From DATBLE01 sp963808815 (GTDB taxonomy: Bacteria > Actinomycetota > Thermoleophilia > Gaiellales > Gaiellaceae): a DNA stretch of 64,000 bases. Numbering within the stretch: the first letter of the stretch is position 1; each line of letters opens with the position of its first letter. This document shows positions 46,795 through 55,119 of the stretch, in pieces. The DNA is taken from contig CAWEGI010000009.1 of the NCBI GenBank assembly GCA_963808815.1, forward strand, positions 47,808 through 111,807. The letters are read 5' to 3'. Below the pieces are notes generated by a model. The model did no database searches. It was not told where the DNA came from and worked only from the letters and a program-made list of their open reading frames with translations. Both the position numbers and the translations under genes were made by a program.

Positions 46795-47976
46795 CTGCGG
46801 CCCTGCCTCACCATCGTCGTGCTCCTCGCTGCGCTCGCAGCGCCGGCTGCGCACGCCGGCGACCGGCTGGTGATCGGCGTCTCCGAGGACATGATGAAGT
46901 GGTCGCCGTCGCGGCCGGCCGTCGTGCGCGGGCACATGGCGAGGCTCGGGATCGGCGCGGTGCGGGTGACGCTGCGCTGGACACCGGGCGAGACGAGCCC
47001 ACGCGGCTCGACGGTGGTCGCCCTCAGGCGAGCACAGGAGACTGCACTCGGACGTCGGCTCGTGCTGGCCGTCTACTCCAAGGCGCGACGGGCGCCGCTG
47101 ATCGCACGTCGCCGCCACGAGTACTGCTCCTACGTCACCAACCTGCTCGCGCTTGCGCCGCGCGTGAACGACGTGGTCATCTGGAACGAGCCCAACTCGA
47201 GCCGGTTCTGGCAGCCGCAATTCGGCCCCGACGGCTCGAACGCCTCGGCGCCCGCCTATGAGCTGCTGCTCGCCGAATGCTGGGATGTCCTGCACGCCGC
47301 CCGGCCGGGCGTGAACGTGATCGCTGCGAGCGCGCCCCGTGGCAACGACGACCCGACGGCGAGCCGACCCTCGCAGTCGCCGGTCGCCTTCTATTCCGCA
47401 CTCGGCGCCGCCTACCGGGCCACCGGCCGCGACCGGCCGATCTTCGACACGATCGGCCACAACCCGTATCCGAACACGTCGGCCGAGCCGCCCTGGGCAC
47501 GCCACGAGGGCGGCACGATCGGCGAGGGCGACTACGGCAAGCTCGTCACGGTACTGAGAACCGGATTCGGGGGCACGGGCCAGCCCGTGCCCGGCAGCGG
47601 GCTGACCATCTGGTACATGGAGGACGGCTTCCAGACGCGGGTCGCACCCGGCCTCAGCCGCGACTACGCCGGCCGGGAGAGCGACCAGTGGGCGCTCGAC
47701 CCGGTCACGCACGAGGGACGTACGGCGGCCGCCCGCCGCCGGGCCGACGACCAGGCGACCCAGCTCGCCGACGCCCTCCGGCTCGCCTACTGCCAGCCGT
47801 ACGTCGGCGCGTTCTTCAACTTCCTGCTCGCGGACGAGCACGGCCTCGGCGGGTGGCAGTCGGGCCTGCTGTGGGCGAACTGGCAGCCGAAGCCGTCGTA
47901 CCGTGCCTTCGCCCGCGCCGTCGCAGACATCCACCGAGGCTGGGTCGACTGCGCCGCCTTCGGCGGGATGGGCTGA
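46795..47976 (+). CDS. Secreted clan GH-A-like glycoside hydrolase family protein
   Basis: About 393 residues. A signal peptide (CLTIVVLLAALAAPAAHA) is complete only if translation starts at CTG 46795, which follows the purine-rich GGGAGAGAG; the GTG at 46819 would cut off its basic end. The body is a TIM barrel of the GH5/GH39 kind with VVIWNEPNSSRFWQP (acid/base Glu in NEP) and WYMEDGFQTR (candidate nucleophile Glu). The substrate is unknown. A candidate -10 CAGAAT lies at 46769-46774. Confidence 0.72.
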   Translation: MRPCLTIVVLLAALAAPAAHAGDRLVIGVSEDMMKWSPSRPAVVRGHMARLGIGAVRVTLRWTPGETSPRGSTVVALRRAQETALGRRLVLAVYSKARRAPLIARRRHEYCSYVTNLLALAPRVNDVVIWNEPNSSRFWQPQFGPDGSNASAPAYELLLAECWDVLHAARPGVNVIAASAPRGNDDPTASRPSQSPVAFYSALGAAYRATGRDRPIFDTIGHNPYPNTSAEPPWARHEGGTIGEGDYGKLVTVLRTGFGGTGQPVPGSGLTIWYMEDGFQTRVAPGLSRDYAGRESDQWALDPVTHEGRTAAARRRADDQATQLADALRLAYCQPYVGAFFNFLLADEHGLGGWQSGLLWANWQPKPSYRAFARAVADIHRGWVDCAAFGGMG

Positions 47977-48122
47977 TCCGGCCAGCCCGGCCCCGGGGCT
48001 GAGATCGGCCCCGGAGAGCCACCCCCTCCCGCCGGCTGACAGGTCTCAAGTATCGACGTGTCCACGACGGACGCGCGAGGGCCGCATCAGGACTGAGGAG
48101 CACGGAAACTGCGACGCGGCCT

Positions 48123-49679
48123 CTATTTGACCCGGATTACTGGGCCGACGAACAGGCTCGCTCGTGCCGGGTTCATGGCTGCACGCAGCCGGACGACCCA
48201 GCGGTAGTAACCGTGAGTGAGAGTTCCGTGAACCTCGAGTCGCGGCAGGAACCGCGCTCTGACGCGCCGCACGTCGCTGAGCAGCGGCCCGCCCGCGACC
48301 GGCGAGCGCTCGAGCGCGGCCGCCAGGCTCTTCCTGCTGATCGCGGCATCTGGGGCCCTCACCGAGAAGAGGCCCGCCTTCGCCGTCGCGTCCTCGCCGG
48401 CCGTCACGCTCAGGCCGAACACCGTCTGGGAGGCGCGAGCGCTCGTCTTGTTCCCGAAGACCGCGCGCGCTCCGATCACGTGCTCGGTGTGCCGCCACTT
48501 CCGCCGCGCTGCACAGTCGCCGAGTCGCGGGATTGCGCTGCGCACGGAATCGAACGACGGACGCCTCGAGCCGTCGATGCGCAGGAGGCCGCTCTGGTAC
48601 CGGCGCAGGTCCTGCTGGTCGATGAGCAGGAAGAGCAGCACATCGGCGACCGCCGGGTCGCACGCGAAGTAGCGAAGAAGCGATGGGTAGGCGTTCGCCT
48701 GCCTGGCCTCATCGGCCACCGGAACGTTCTCCGAGTACGTGTACTCGGATGCCAGCGACTGGAGAATGCGAACCTGGATGGCGACCTCGGCGAGCTCGAA
48801 GCGAAGCGCCCGCACCGGAGTCTGACGGCTCACGCCGCCACCGCCCGCCTCGACAAAGATGGGTTGAGCCGTCCCGTGGAACGCGTCCCAGACCGCCTGC
48901 TTGAGCCGGTTCAGGTCGGCCGGACCCACATTCGGCCACCGGAAGTGCGTCTTCTCGTCAAAGGTCCTCGAGTCGCGCGGGTGCACGTGGAAGGCCAACT
49001 CGTCCATGATCGGCTTTCGCCGGCCGCTGGCCCGATACGCGTCGCCGAGTGCTTTGATGAAGCGAACCGGCGCCGTCGAGGTGATGCCGTTTCCGTCCGG
49101 CGACAGGCCGAGGCCGACCACCGTGATCCCCGGATCGACCGCCTTGAGCCGGTCGTAGCCCGCGGTGAGCGCCATGAACGCGATCGCGCCCGAGACGTTC
49201 CGGCGCTTACGGAACTGCGGCCCGAAGAAGTACCCCTCGTTCGGCTCGTTCAGCACGATGAACTTCCGCACCTGCGGATAGGTGCGAGCGAGAAGCGCAA
49301 GGTATGAGCCGAACGTGGCCACCCGCGCGTCGGTGTCGCTCGCGAGCGCCCGCGGCAGATGCGGGTACACCGAGAAGACGACGTCGATCCCGGCCGCGGC
49401 CGCCTTCGAGATCGACCGGTCGAGAAACGCCTTCTCCTGAATCGTCCTCGGCTCCGATGGATCGAAGTCGACCGAGATACGGTCCTCCCGCATACCGAGG
49501 TCGGCAAGCTCCGCCCACAGCGCCGCTCCGCCGTCGTCAGCGTATTTCGGCGCATCGTCGGCGACGCCGATGATCGGCGGGGTCGTGCGCACGCTGCCAC
49601 CGGCCGCGGTCGCGAGCGACGCGAACGCAGCAGCAAGCACGCACGCGACCGCTCCGATCCACCCCTTGGACTCTGACAC
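48123..49679 (-). CDS. Secreted GH39-like clan GH-A protein
   Basis: 518 residues with a signal peptide (GAVACVLAAAFASLATAAGG). KFIVLNEPNEGYFFGPQ gives the Asn-Glu-Pro acid/base motif; QPIFVEAGGGGVSRQTP offers the nucleophile Glu. A C-terminal beta domain (GLFSVRAPDAAISRKSLAA onward) completes it. It resembles the protein at 46795 in layout but is diverged. Two GTG starts are possible, 49685 and 49679; the second lies 9 nt from TAGGCT (49689-49694), the first only 3 nt. Confidence 0.75.
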   Translation of the reverse strand: MSESKGWIGAVACVLAAAFASLATAAGGSVRTTPPIIGVADDAPKYADDGGAALWAELADLGMREDRISVDFDPSEPRTIQEKAFLDRSISKAAAAGIDVVFSVYPHLPRALASDTDARVATFGSYLALLARTYPQVRKFIVLNEPNEGYFFGPQFRKRRNVSGAIAFMALTAGYDRLKAVDPGITVVGLGLSPDGNGITSTAPVRFIKALGDAYRASGRRKPIMDELAFHVHPRDSRTFDEKTHFRWPNVGPADLNRLKQAVWDAFHGTAQPIFVEAGGGGVSRQTPVRALRFELAEVAIQVRILQSLASEYTYSENVPVADEARQANAYPSLLRYFACDPAVADVLLFLLIDQQDLRRYQSGLLRIDGSRRPSFDSVRSAIPRLGDCAARRKWRHTEHVIGARAVFGNKTSARASQTVFGLSVTAGEDATAKAGLFSVRAPDAAISRKSLAAALERSPVAGGPLLSDVRRVRARFLPRLEVHGTLTHGYYRWVVRLRAAMNPARASLFVGPVIRVK

Positions 49680-49856
49680 TTGCACCGCAGCCTAATTTCC
49701 CGAATCGGCACAACGAACGCCGACCCTCGTACCGATCAGCCCGATCACCGTGAGAGCGACGGAGCAGTAACTATGCTGTTCCGATAGCGAGGCCGCCCGT
49801 CCTCCTCGTCGAGACAGTGTCTACCTCTCGTCAGGTAGGAGGAAGGAAGTGGTGGC

Positions 49857-50297
49857 TTGGGACGATCACGATCGTGGCGGCGACCCCTGAGTTGGGGCGT
49901 GTCTTGTACAGCGCGCTCTCAGCCGATCGAGGTAACCAAGGCGATCGAACTGCATCTTGCTGATCGAGGAGACCACGCGGTGAACTCGGTCTCATTTTCT
50001 GTGGGGAACGACCAACACAGTCGCCGAGTTCGGCGACTCGACAACTCGCCTCGGCCGAAGCCGACGCTCATCGCCGGCGGGGGCTATACCTTGCCCGACG
50101 AGGACGACCCCTGGAAGACCTATGCCGTGCAGCTCCTTCGGTTCGACGGCAGAACGAGCACTGCGGGCGTGTACGACAGTCCTACTGGGAAGCTTCCGCG
50201 CGTCGATGATGTGATCCTGTTGACGAGAGTGGCGGCCGCGCTCGTGTCACAGCGGTGTCCCGAAGCGATCACCCGCCGATCCGCGCCGACCTCCTGA
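49857..50297 (+). CDS. Hypothetical protein, start uncertain
   Basis: Up to 146 residues. From about codon 40 the codon use looks coding (DEDDPWKTYAVQLLRFDGRT, LPRVDDVILLTRVAAALVS). The TTG at 49857 or a GTG at 49980 could start it; AGGAGGAAGG (49836-49845) sits upstream of the former. No family recognised. The 170 bp before it (49686-49856) show no other gene. Confidence 0.35.
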   Translation: MGRSRSWRRPLSWGVSCTARSQPIEVTKAIELHLADRGDHAVNSVSFSVGNDQHSRRVRRLDNSPRPKPTLIAGGGYTLPDEDDPWKTYAVQLLRFDGRTSTAGVYDSPTGKLPRVDDVILLTRVAAALVSQRCPEAITRRSAPTS

Positions 50298-50427
50298 GCT
50301 AGACCGGCCCCGCGGCCGTTCGGAAGGGGAGCCATCCGCCACGTCATCGGATTTCCCGTGCTCGATTGGCTCCGCAAGGCCCTAGCGGTCACGTCCTCCG
50401 GTGGGCCCGTGGAGCTCGACGAGTTGG

Positions 50428-50461
50428 AGAGAGGACGACCGCCGAGGCGGCCGCCCTCTCT
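50428..50461. terminator. Imperfect 15-bp hairpin downstream of the SnoaL-like gene
   Basis: AGAGAGG (50428-50434) pairs with CCTCTCT (50455-50461) around an inner CCGCC/GGCGG stem. It lies 24 bp after the stop of the reverse-strand SnoaL-like gene and could end transcription from both sides. Confidence 0.5.
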
Positions 50462-50484
50462 GTCCGCGTTCGCTCCGCGGCTCG

Positions 50485-50934
50485 CTAGGCTGCTGCGCCG
50501 ATCTGCTTGAGGAGAGTCGTCGAGTCGAAGTAGTGGCGGCTCTCCTTGATCTTGTCGCCCTCGAACGTGAAGAAGCAGGCAGCGGGCGTCTCCTGACGCT
50601 TGCCCGACGCCGGGATGGTTCCCTCCGCGCTCTCGAGCGGGCCGGTGTGGGTGCCCTTCCAGGTCACTTCCAGGGCCGCCTTGTTGCCGCTCGCGAAAGC
50701 GCCGGTCACCGTGCCGGCCGCATCCGGGAACGCGGTCTTCCAGCCCTTGAAGAGCTCGACGATCCTCTCCCGACCCTCGACCTTCCGCTGGGTTCCGAGC
50801 TCGTCGTAGCGTGCGTCGGAGGCGAACGTTTCCTGCAGCTGCTCCCAGTCGCCGGCGTTGAAAGTGTCGATCTGCTTGCGGGCGAGCTTGACGATCTCGT
50901 CCGTGGTCAGCACTTCTGTTGCCATTGCAGTCAT
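50485..50934 (-). CDS. SnoaL-like / ester cyclase family protein
   Basis: 149 residues, NTF2-like fold: KLARKQIDTFNAGDWEQLQ, FKGWKTAFPDAAGTVTGAF, EVTWKGTHTGPLESAEGTIP and KESRHYFDSTTLLKQIG. Members are polyketide cyclases or stress-induced proteins of unknown reaction. The ATG at 50934 is preceded by AGGAG (spacing 8). Its mRNA starts with the conserved leader shared with hsp20, sufB and groES, placing it in the same stress regulon. Confidence 0.78.
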   Translation of the reverse strand: MTAMATEVLTTDEIVKLARKQIDTFNAGDWEQLQETFASDARYDELGTQRKVEGRERIVELFKGWKTAFPDAAGTVTGAFASGNKAALEVTWKGTHTGPLESAEGTIPASGKRQETPAACFFTFEGDKIKESRHYFDSTTLLKQIGAAA

Positions 50935-51113
50935 TCCTAGCTCCTCTCGATAGTGGGCGCGAGCAAGCGGCACTCGGAGAGGCGTTCGCCTCCGAACGGC
51001 CACCTCGGCTCGGCCAAGACCTGGTTACAACGAGGAAGAAGAGCTGGCGACTTGACGGACAAGAATCGAGACCGTCAGCGCGACTGGCTCGGTGTTTTCC
51101 ACACGGAAGTCTA
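50935..51113 (-). promoter_or_regulatory. Conserved stress leader, copy C (upstream of SnoaL-like gene)
   Basis: -10 box TAGACT occupies 51113-51108 on this strand; 15 nt later the core CCGAGCCAGTCGCGCTGACG starts. Hairpin 1 pairs GACGG (51076-51072) with CCGTC (51058-51054), loop 13. Hairpin 2 is CTTGGC-CGA-GCCGAG (51018-51004). A third stem near 50995-50974 contains GGAGGC/GCCTC. AGGAG lies at 50946-50941. Leader about 167 nt. Confidence 0.75.
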
Positions 51114-51147
51114 CCTTATTTCGAGGGCAGACTTTAGAGTGTCTTTT

Positions 51148-51477
51148 TTAGCCGCCTTTTTGGTGGCTTTGCACGATCCGCTGCGAGAGCGCCTGGGAGA
51201 TGTCCTCGGGCGCCTGCGAGTAGACCTGGAGGTCCACCGGGAGCGACTTGAGGGCCGCCCGGTAGCACTCGAGCCGGTAGGTGGCGTCGATGCGTCCGTC
51301 TGCCCAGTCTCTGAGCAGCGCCGTCGCGCATGTGCTCTGGACGGGCGTCCGACCGGCGACCTTCGCGTGGTGCGGCCTGCCCGTAACCAGCAAGACGGCG
51401 ACGACAGCAAGGAACACAACGGTCAGGCCCGCCAAGAGTCCTCCGAGGACCGTGCGACGCTTTCTTCGAGCGGGCAC
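51148..51477 (-). CDS. Small single-pass membrane protein of unknown function
   Basis: 109 residues from the GTG at 51477: a basic start (PARRKRRTVLGG), one membrane segment (LLAGLTVVFLAVVAVLLVTG) and an extracytoplasmic part (TCATALLRDWADGRIDATY, YRLECYRAALKSLP) with two cysteines. It starts 2 nt after the stop of the upstream gene, so the pair is co-translated. No family known. Confidence 0.6.
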   Translation of the reverse strand: MPARRKRRTVLGGLLAGLTVVFLAVVAVLLVTGRPHHAKVAGRTPVQSTCATALLRDWADGRIDATYRLECYRAALKSLPVDLQVYSQAPEDISQALSQRIVQSHQKGG

Positions 51478-51479
51478 GA

Positions 51480-51854
51480 TCAACCCGCTGTGCTTTCGAC
51501 CACGGCTTCGCTGTCTGCCGCGAGTCGCAACCGTCGCTCGCTCGGCGCCGGGAACCGGGCAGCACTCCGGCTCAACTCGACGACGAAGAACCGGTCGGCG
51601 GCTCTGACGACAGTGGCGTCGTCGAGGTTCGCCGGGGTGACGATTGCGCCGAGGTGCGCGGGGACCACGATGAAGCGCTCGGCGGTTCCCCTGTACGACT
51701 CGGCGACGGCGGGGAAGGTCTCCCGACAGCTCGGCAGGGCGCATTCACAGCGAAGCCGGGTGACGAAGTCGCGGCGCTCGACGTTACCCGCACGGCGCGC
51801 CGGCGCGAGGCTCGGGCCGCGGGCCAGGCGTGGCAACGTGGGTACTGTGCTCAT
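51480..51854 (-). CDS. Hypothetical protein with a Cys-rich motif
   Basis: 124 residues. The ATG at 51854 is preceded by AGGAGGG. A C-x-C-x4-C cluster (RCECALPSCRETF) could bind a metal or form disulfides; FIVVPAHLGAIVTPANL and RAADRFFVVELSRSA follow. Not recognised. Forms a two-gene unit with the membrane protein downstream. Confidence 0.55.
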   Translation of the reverse strand: MSTVPTLPRLARGPSLAPARRAGNVERRDFVTRLRCECALPSCRETFPAVAESYRGTAERFIVVPAHLGAIVTPANLDDATVVRAADRFFVVELSRSAARFPAPSERRLRLAADSEAVVESTAG

Positions 51855-52054
51855 GTCCCTCCTGTGGTCGGGTGATTCGCCGACCGGCTGAGTAAGGTCG
51901 GCCGGAACCTGCTCCAACCCGCTCGTCTGTGGGAGGACATCTCGCCGAGCCTCCAGGATGCGGCCCGGCTGACACTCTGCAGTACCGATTGATTACGGCA
52001 CTGACAACCCGGACCCTAGCAGTCGGGCGCCCCGGGCCGTGATCCGGCGCGGAG

Positions 52055-52750
52055 TCAACTGCCTTCGCTCAGGGGAACGTCGGCTCCGCCCCGATCGTAT
52101 CGACCGATGAGACGGGCCCCGTTGGCCGGTGGGCCGTGGTAGGGCGCTGCGGCCGGGGGCGGCGGAAGCAGCAGGAGGTGGCTCTCGACGACTGCGGCCG
52201 CGACATCGCTGAGCTTGCGGCCGTTGCGTTGTGAGTGGTCGCGAAGGCGCTGGAAGGCGGCGTCGGCGCCGATCGAGTGGCGGGCCATGAGGATCCCTTT
52301 GGCCTGCTCGATCAGGGCACGGCGCCCGAACGCGCCCTGGAGGCTCTGATACTCGCTGAAGCGTTGAAGGGTGATGTCGATCGCGCTCTGCAGCTCCTCG
52401 GGGGTGCCGTCGATGATGTAGGCGAAGACGCCGCGCTTCGCAGCTTCGTGAACGTAGGCGGGATCGTCGGCGCGGAGGATCGCGATCACCGGGCAGGATG
52501 CCTCGCGCACGATCTCGGAGATCAGCTCGAGAGCGTGCTCCGAGCTCGATCCGAGCCCGACCAGTGCGACGTCGGGATGCTCTCGCGCCGTGACTGCGCC
52601 GACTTCCTTGACGTAGATCTCCCGTGCGATCACGTCGTGTCCGAGGCCGATCACTACCTGTGCGAGTAGCTCGAGCCGGTCGCGCTTCTCGTTCGCAATC
52701 AGGACGCGCAGGTGTTGCACATCGCTCTCGGGCATGGCTGTCGTTGGCAA
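52055..52750 (-). CDS. ANTAR-domain response regulator with degenerate receiver
   Basis: 231 residues. An N-terminal receiver-like domain (LRVLIANEKRDRLELLAQV) lacks the phospho-acceptor Asp: the site reads HPDVALVGLG. A C-terminal ANTAR RNA-binding domain follows (RALIEQAKGILMARHSIGAD, FQRLRDHSQRNGRKLSDVA), which in other bacteria binds two-hairpin leader RNAs to prevent termination. TTG at 52750 lies 6 nt after TAAAAT (52757-52762); ATG 52735 is the alternative. Its target RNAs are unknown. Confidence 0.85.
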   Translation of the reverse strand: MPTTAMPESDVQHLRVLIANEKRDRLELLAQVVIGLGHDVIAREIYVKEVGAVTAREHPDVALVGLGSSSEHALELISEIVREASCPVIAILRADDPAYVHEAAKRGVFAYIIDGTPEELQSAIDITLQRFSEYQSLQGAFGRRALIEQAKGILMARHSIGADAAFQRLRDHSQRNGRKLSDVAAAVVESHLLLLPPPPAAAPYHGPPANGARLIGRYDRGGADVPLSEGS

Positions 52751-52860
52751 CGCCCCATTTTACTCCCGGACGGACGCTGGGCCGGGGCGCGCAATGGTGC
52801 TACTGTCTTCGCTAGCGGCGCCGTATACCTCGGCGTTGCGGAGTGCTCGCCGGGCCCGAC

Positions 52861-53034
52861 TCAGGTGGCGCGGCGGATGTCCTCCCACAGTCGATGCGGG
52901 TTGGAGCCATGGAGGCCGACCCAAGCCTTTCTGGTCGGCGACCACGCCTCGATCACGGGAGAGACATGCTCGAAGCAACCGAACTGCCACTCCGAGAGCG
53001 CGGCCCGCACCGCCCGCGCGGATCCGGTCCTCAC
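52861..53034 (-). CDS. Small protein of unknown function (57 aa)
   Basis: From the GTG at 53034: TGSARAVRAALSEWQFGCFE, HVSPVIEAWSPTRKAWVGLH and NPHRLWEDIRRAT. High GC at third positions and a Trp-rich, natural composition argue for a real gene even though it is missed by length cut-offs. Divergent from the gene at 53050. Confidence 0.45.
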   Translation of the reverse strand: MRTGSARAVRAALSEWQFGCFEHVSPVIEAWSPTRKAWVGLHGSNPHRLWEDIRRAT

Positions 53035-53049
53035 CCGGAGCGGACAAGC

Positions 53050-53388
53050 CTGCCGACGAGCTGGGTATACGGAAGCGTCCATCCGGTCGACATCGTCGTC
53101 CACGACCGGGACTCGGCCAGGATCCTCCTGGATTACGCCGTCCCGCTGTTTGCCGCGGAGGTGGTGCCCGGTCCCGTTTGGGCCATCAGATTGCAGCCGC
53201 CGGCAGGAGAAGGATGGATTGTGGCCCTCCTCAGGCTCATCGAGCGCTGGCTGGAATCCGCGCACCTCCCCTGCGCGAAGGTGCTCTGCTGCGGCCGTAG
53301 CTATCTGATCCGCACCTCGCCCGACATCGGTCGGTCCAGCACCGTCACCGACATCACGAGCTCGCGTGTGCTCGCGAGCAGCCTGTAA
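53050..53388 (+). CDS. Hypothetical protein, CTG or unknown start
   Basis: About 112 residues: VYGSVHPVDIVVHDRDSARI, PVWAIRLQPPAGEGWIVALL and ERWLESAHLPCAKVLCCGRS. Codon use is coding-like from about 53050 on. The only in-frame start-like codon outside the divergent small gene is CTG 53050; an ATG at 52966 would lie inside it. No family recognised. Confidence 0.45.
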   Translation: MPTSWVYGSVHPVDIVVHDRDSARILLDYAVPLFAAEVVPGPVWAIRLQPPAGEGWIVALLRLIERWLESAHLPCAKVLCCGRSYLIRTSPDIGRSSTVTDITSSRVLASSL

Positions 53389-53409
53389 GTCGGACGGAAA
53401 GAGAAGACC

Positions 53410-53757
53410 ATGCCCACCCAGACCGAAGCAGAGATCCGGCCCGCACCCGAACCCACCCGGAACGGCGGGGCCCCTGTGTCCGCCGAGCCGGCGCCAGCAG
53501 AGACTCGCAGGGAGCGCCTCGGCCGCAAGGCCCGGCGCACCCGCTTCTACGCCTACGCGTCCTTGACGGTCGCGCTGATGGTCTGTCTGGTGGCACTCGT
53601 CGCCGCGAACACGCGCCAAGTCGAGTTGAGCTGGGTCGTCGGGTCGTCGAGCACCTCGCTGGTCTGGATCATCCTCTGCTCGGCGGCTCTCGGCTGGCTG
53701 CTGGGGATCGTCAGCAGTGCGCTCATCCGCTGGCGGACACGCGCGCCGCGAGCCTGA
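53410..53757 (+). CDS. LapA-family (DUF1049) inner-membrane protein
   Basis: 115 residues. A Pro/Ala-rich cytoplasmic start is followed by two membrane segments: FYAYASLTVALMVCLVALVA, then NTRQVELSWVVGSSSTSLVW leading into LGWLLGIVSSALIRW, the classic LapA layout. Function in actinobacteria is unknown. Its stop overlaps the next ATG by one base. Confidence 0.72.
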   Translation: MPTQTEAEIRPAPEPTRNGGAPVSAEPAPAETRRERLGRKARRTRFYAYASLTVALMVCLVALVAANTRQVELSWVVGSSSTSLVWIILCSAALGWLLGIVSSALIRWRTRAPRA

Positions 53758-54794
53758 TGTCGACGGGGAGCATCGCAGCGGTAGGCATTGATCGCGCCCC
53801 TCCGCGGCATCGGGGCCGCCTGGTCGCGGGCGTGGCCTTCGCCGTGATCACGGTTGCCGCTGCGGTCCTGGTCGGACGGCGCTTGACCCAGGCGAGCTGG
53901 CCGCTCGACAACGCCCAGCCCGCGCTGGTCGTCGCTGCCGCTCTCTCCTATCTCGCCAGCTACTTCTTCAGGGCTCGTGGCTGGCACAGGCTCTTTCTTC
54001 CGGAGGAGTGCCCGGATCAAGCGCGCTGCCTCGCCTCCGTCGGCGCTGCGGCCGCAAGCGGTGCCGTGCTTCCGTTCCGGCTCGACTACCTGATCAAGGT
54101 CGGGATGCTGCGGAAGCTCGGCGGCGTTCGGGTGGGCTTCGAGGCGATCGTTCTGTCGATCGTCTCGCTGGGGATGATCGACGCGATCGCGATGCTGCCA
54201 CTCTCGATCTCGGCAACTGCGACGAGCGGCTCCGTGCTCAGGGGCCCACTCCTGATCGTCGTCGTCTTCGGCGTCGGCTGCTGCACGCTGCTCGTCGTCG
54301 GTGGACGTTTGATCCGTCTTCCGCTCCTACGCAGGAGCTGCCGCCTGCGGGCGATCAGCGATCACGTCGCCTGGCACACGACCACCCGGGGGCGTCGCGA
54401 CGCAACCGTCGCCTGGTTCTACTTGCTCGCCTGCTGGTCGACGCGCGCTTTCGGCAGCGCCGCCCTGCTCACCGCGCTCGGGCTTTCGTTCTCGCCGACG
54501 ACCGCGCTTTCCGTGATCTGCTTATCGGCCGCAGCCGGCGTGGTCCCGATCACTTCCGGCGGCGTCGTCGTCGGCGCCGGCGCAACCGCCGGCATTCTGC
54601 TCGCGCTCGGCGTCGGCAAGGACATCGCGATCAACTTCTCCCTCGCCTCGGGCCTCCTGCTCGTGGGCAGTGCGACGGTCGCCGCCCTCTTGGGCGTTTT
54701 CGCTTCGCTTGCCCTCCGGACAGTGGCCCAGCACAAGCTCGCGCGCGCCGGAGTCGTGCTCGGCTCGATCACCACACCGGACGTGCGCCCATGA
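53757..54794 (+). CDS. Lysylphosphatidylglycerol synthase-like flippase domain (UPF0104) membrane protein
   Basis: 345 residues, about eight membrane segments. PFRLDYLIKVGMLRKLGGV, then the VPITSGGVVVGAGATAG loop match the membrane part of MprF/AglD-type proteins. No catalytic cytosolic domain is attached. It may flip a lipid or glycolipid. Coupled with the LapA-like gene upstream and a 59-residue ORF downstream. Confidence 0.72.
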   Translation: MSTGSIAAVGIDRAPPRHRGRLVAGVAFAVITVAAAVLVGRRLTQASWPLDNAQPALVVAAALSYLASYFFRARGWHRLFLPEECPDQARCLASVGAAAASGAVLPFRLDYLIKVGMLRKLGGVRVGFEAIVLSIVSLGMIDAIAMLPLSISATATSGSVLRGPLLIVVVFGVGCCTLLVVGGRLIRLPLLRRSCRLRAISDHVAWHTTTRGRRDATVAWFYLLACWSTRAFGSAALLTALGLSFSPTTALSVICLSAAAGVVPITSGGVVVGAGATAGILLALGVGKDIAINFSLASGLLLVGSATVAALLGVFASLALRTVAQHKLARAGVVLGSITTPDVRP

Positions 54795-54970
54795 CCCCGT
54801 TCTTGGACTGGCAGGCGTTTGTCTCCAGCTTCCACCCCGGGAGTGCGCGGCACGACTTTCGGGTGCTGAAGGCGTACGACGCGTACAGAAAGGGTCTCGC
54901 TCCGGAACAGTCCGTCGGGCCGGGAGACGCCGAGGCGCTCCGGGTCTGGGAAGAAGAGGGAGGCGGCTAA
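54791..54970 (+). CDS. Small hypothetical protein (59 aa)
   Basis: The ATG at 54791 overlaps the preceding stop (ATGA). FLDWQAFVSSFHPGSARHDF and VLKAYDAYRKGLAPEQSVG, then a Glu/Gly-rich tail. Soluble, aromatic-rich, no family known. The tight coupling supports expression. Confidence 0.5.
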   Translation: MTPFLDWQAFVSSFHPGSARHDFRVLKAYDAYRKGLAPEQSVGPGDAEALRVWEEEGGG

Positions 54971-55119
54971 GCAGTGACGGCAGCATCCCGGAAAGCAAGA
55001 GGGACCCGCGTTGCGGGCTCGTTCCAACTGGACGACGTTCGTTGTCCGCGCCCTGCAGTCGTTGATCGTGGGAGGTCGTCGTAGTCAGTTTCGCCTTCCA
55101 GAGTGTCTCGCTTGGGTGG

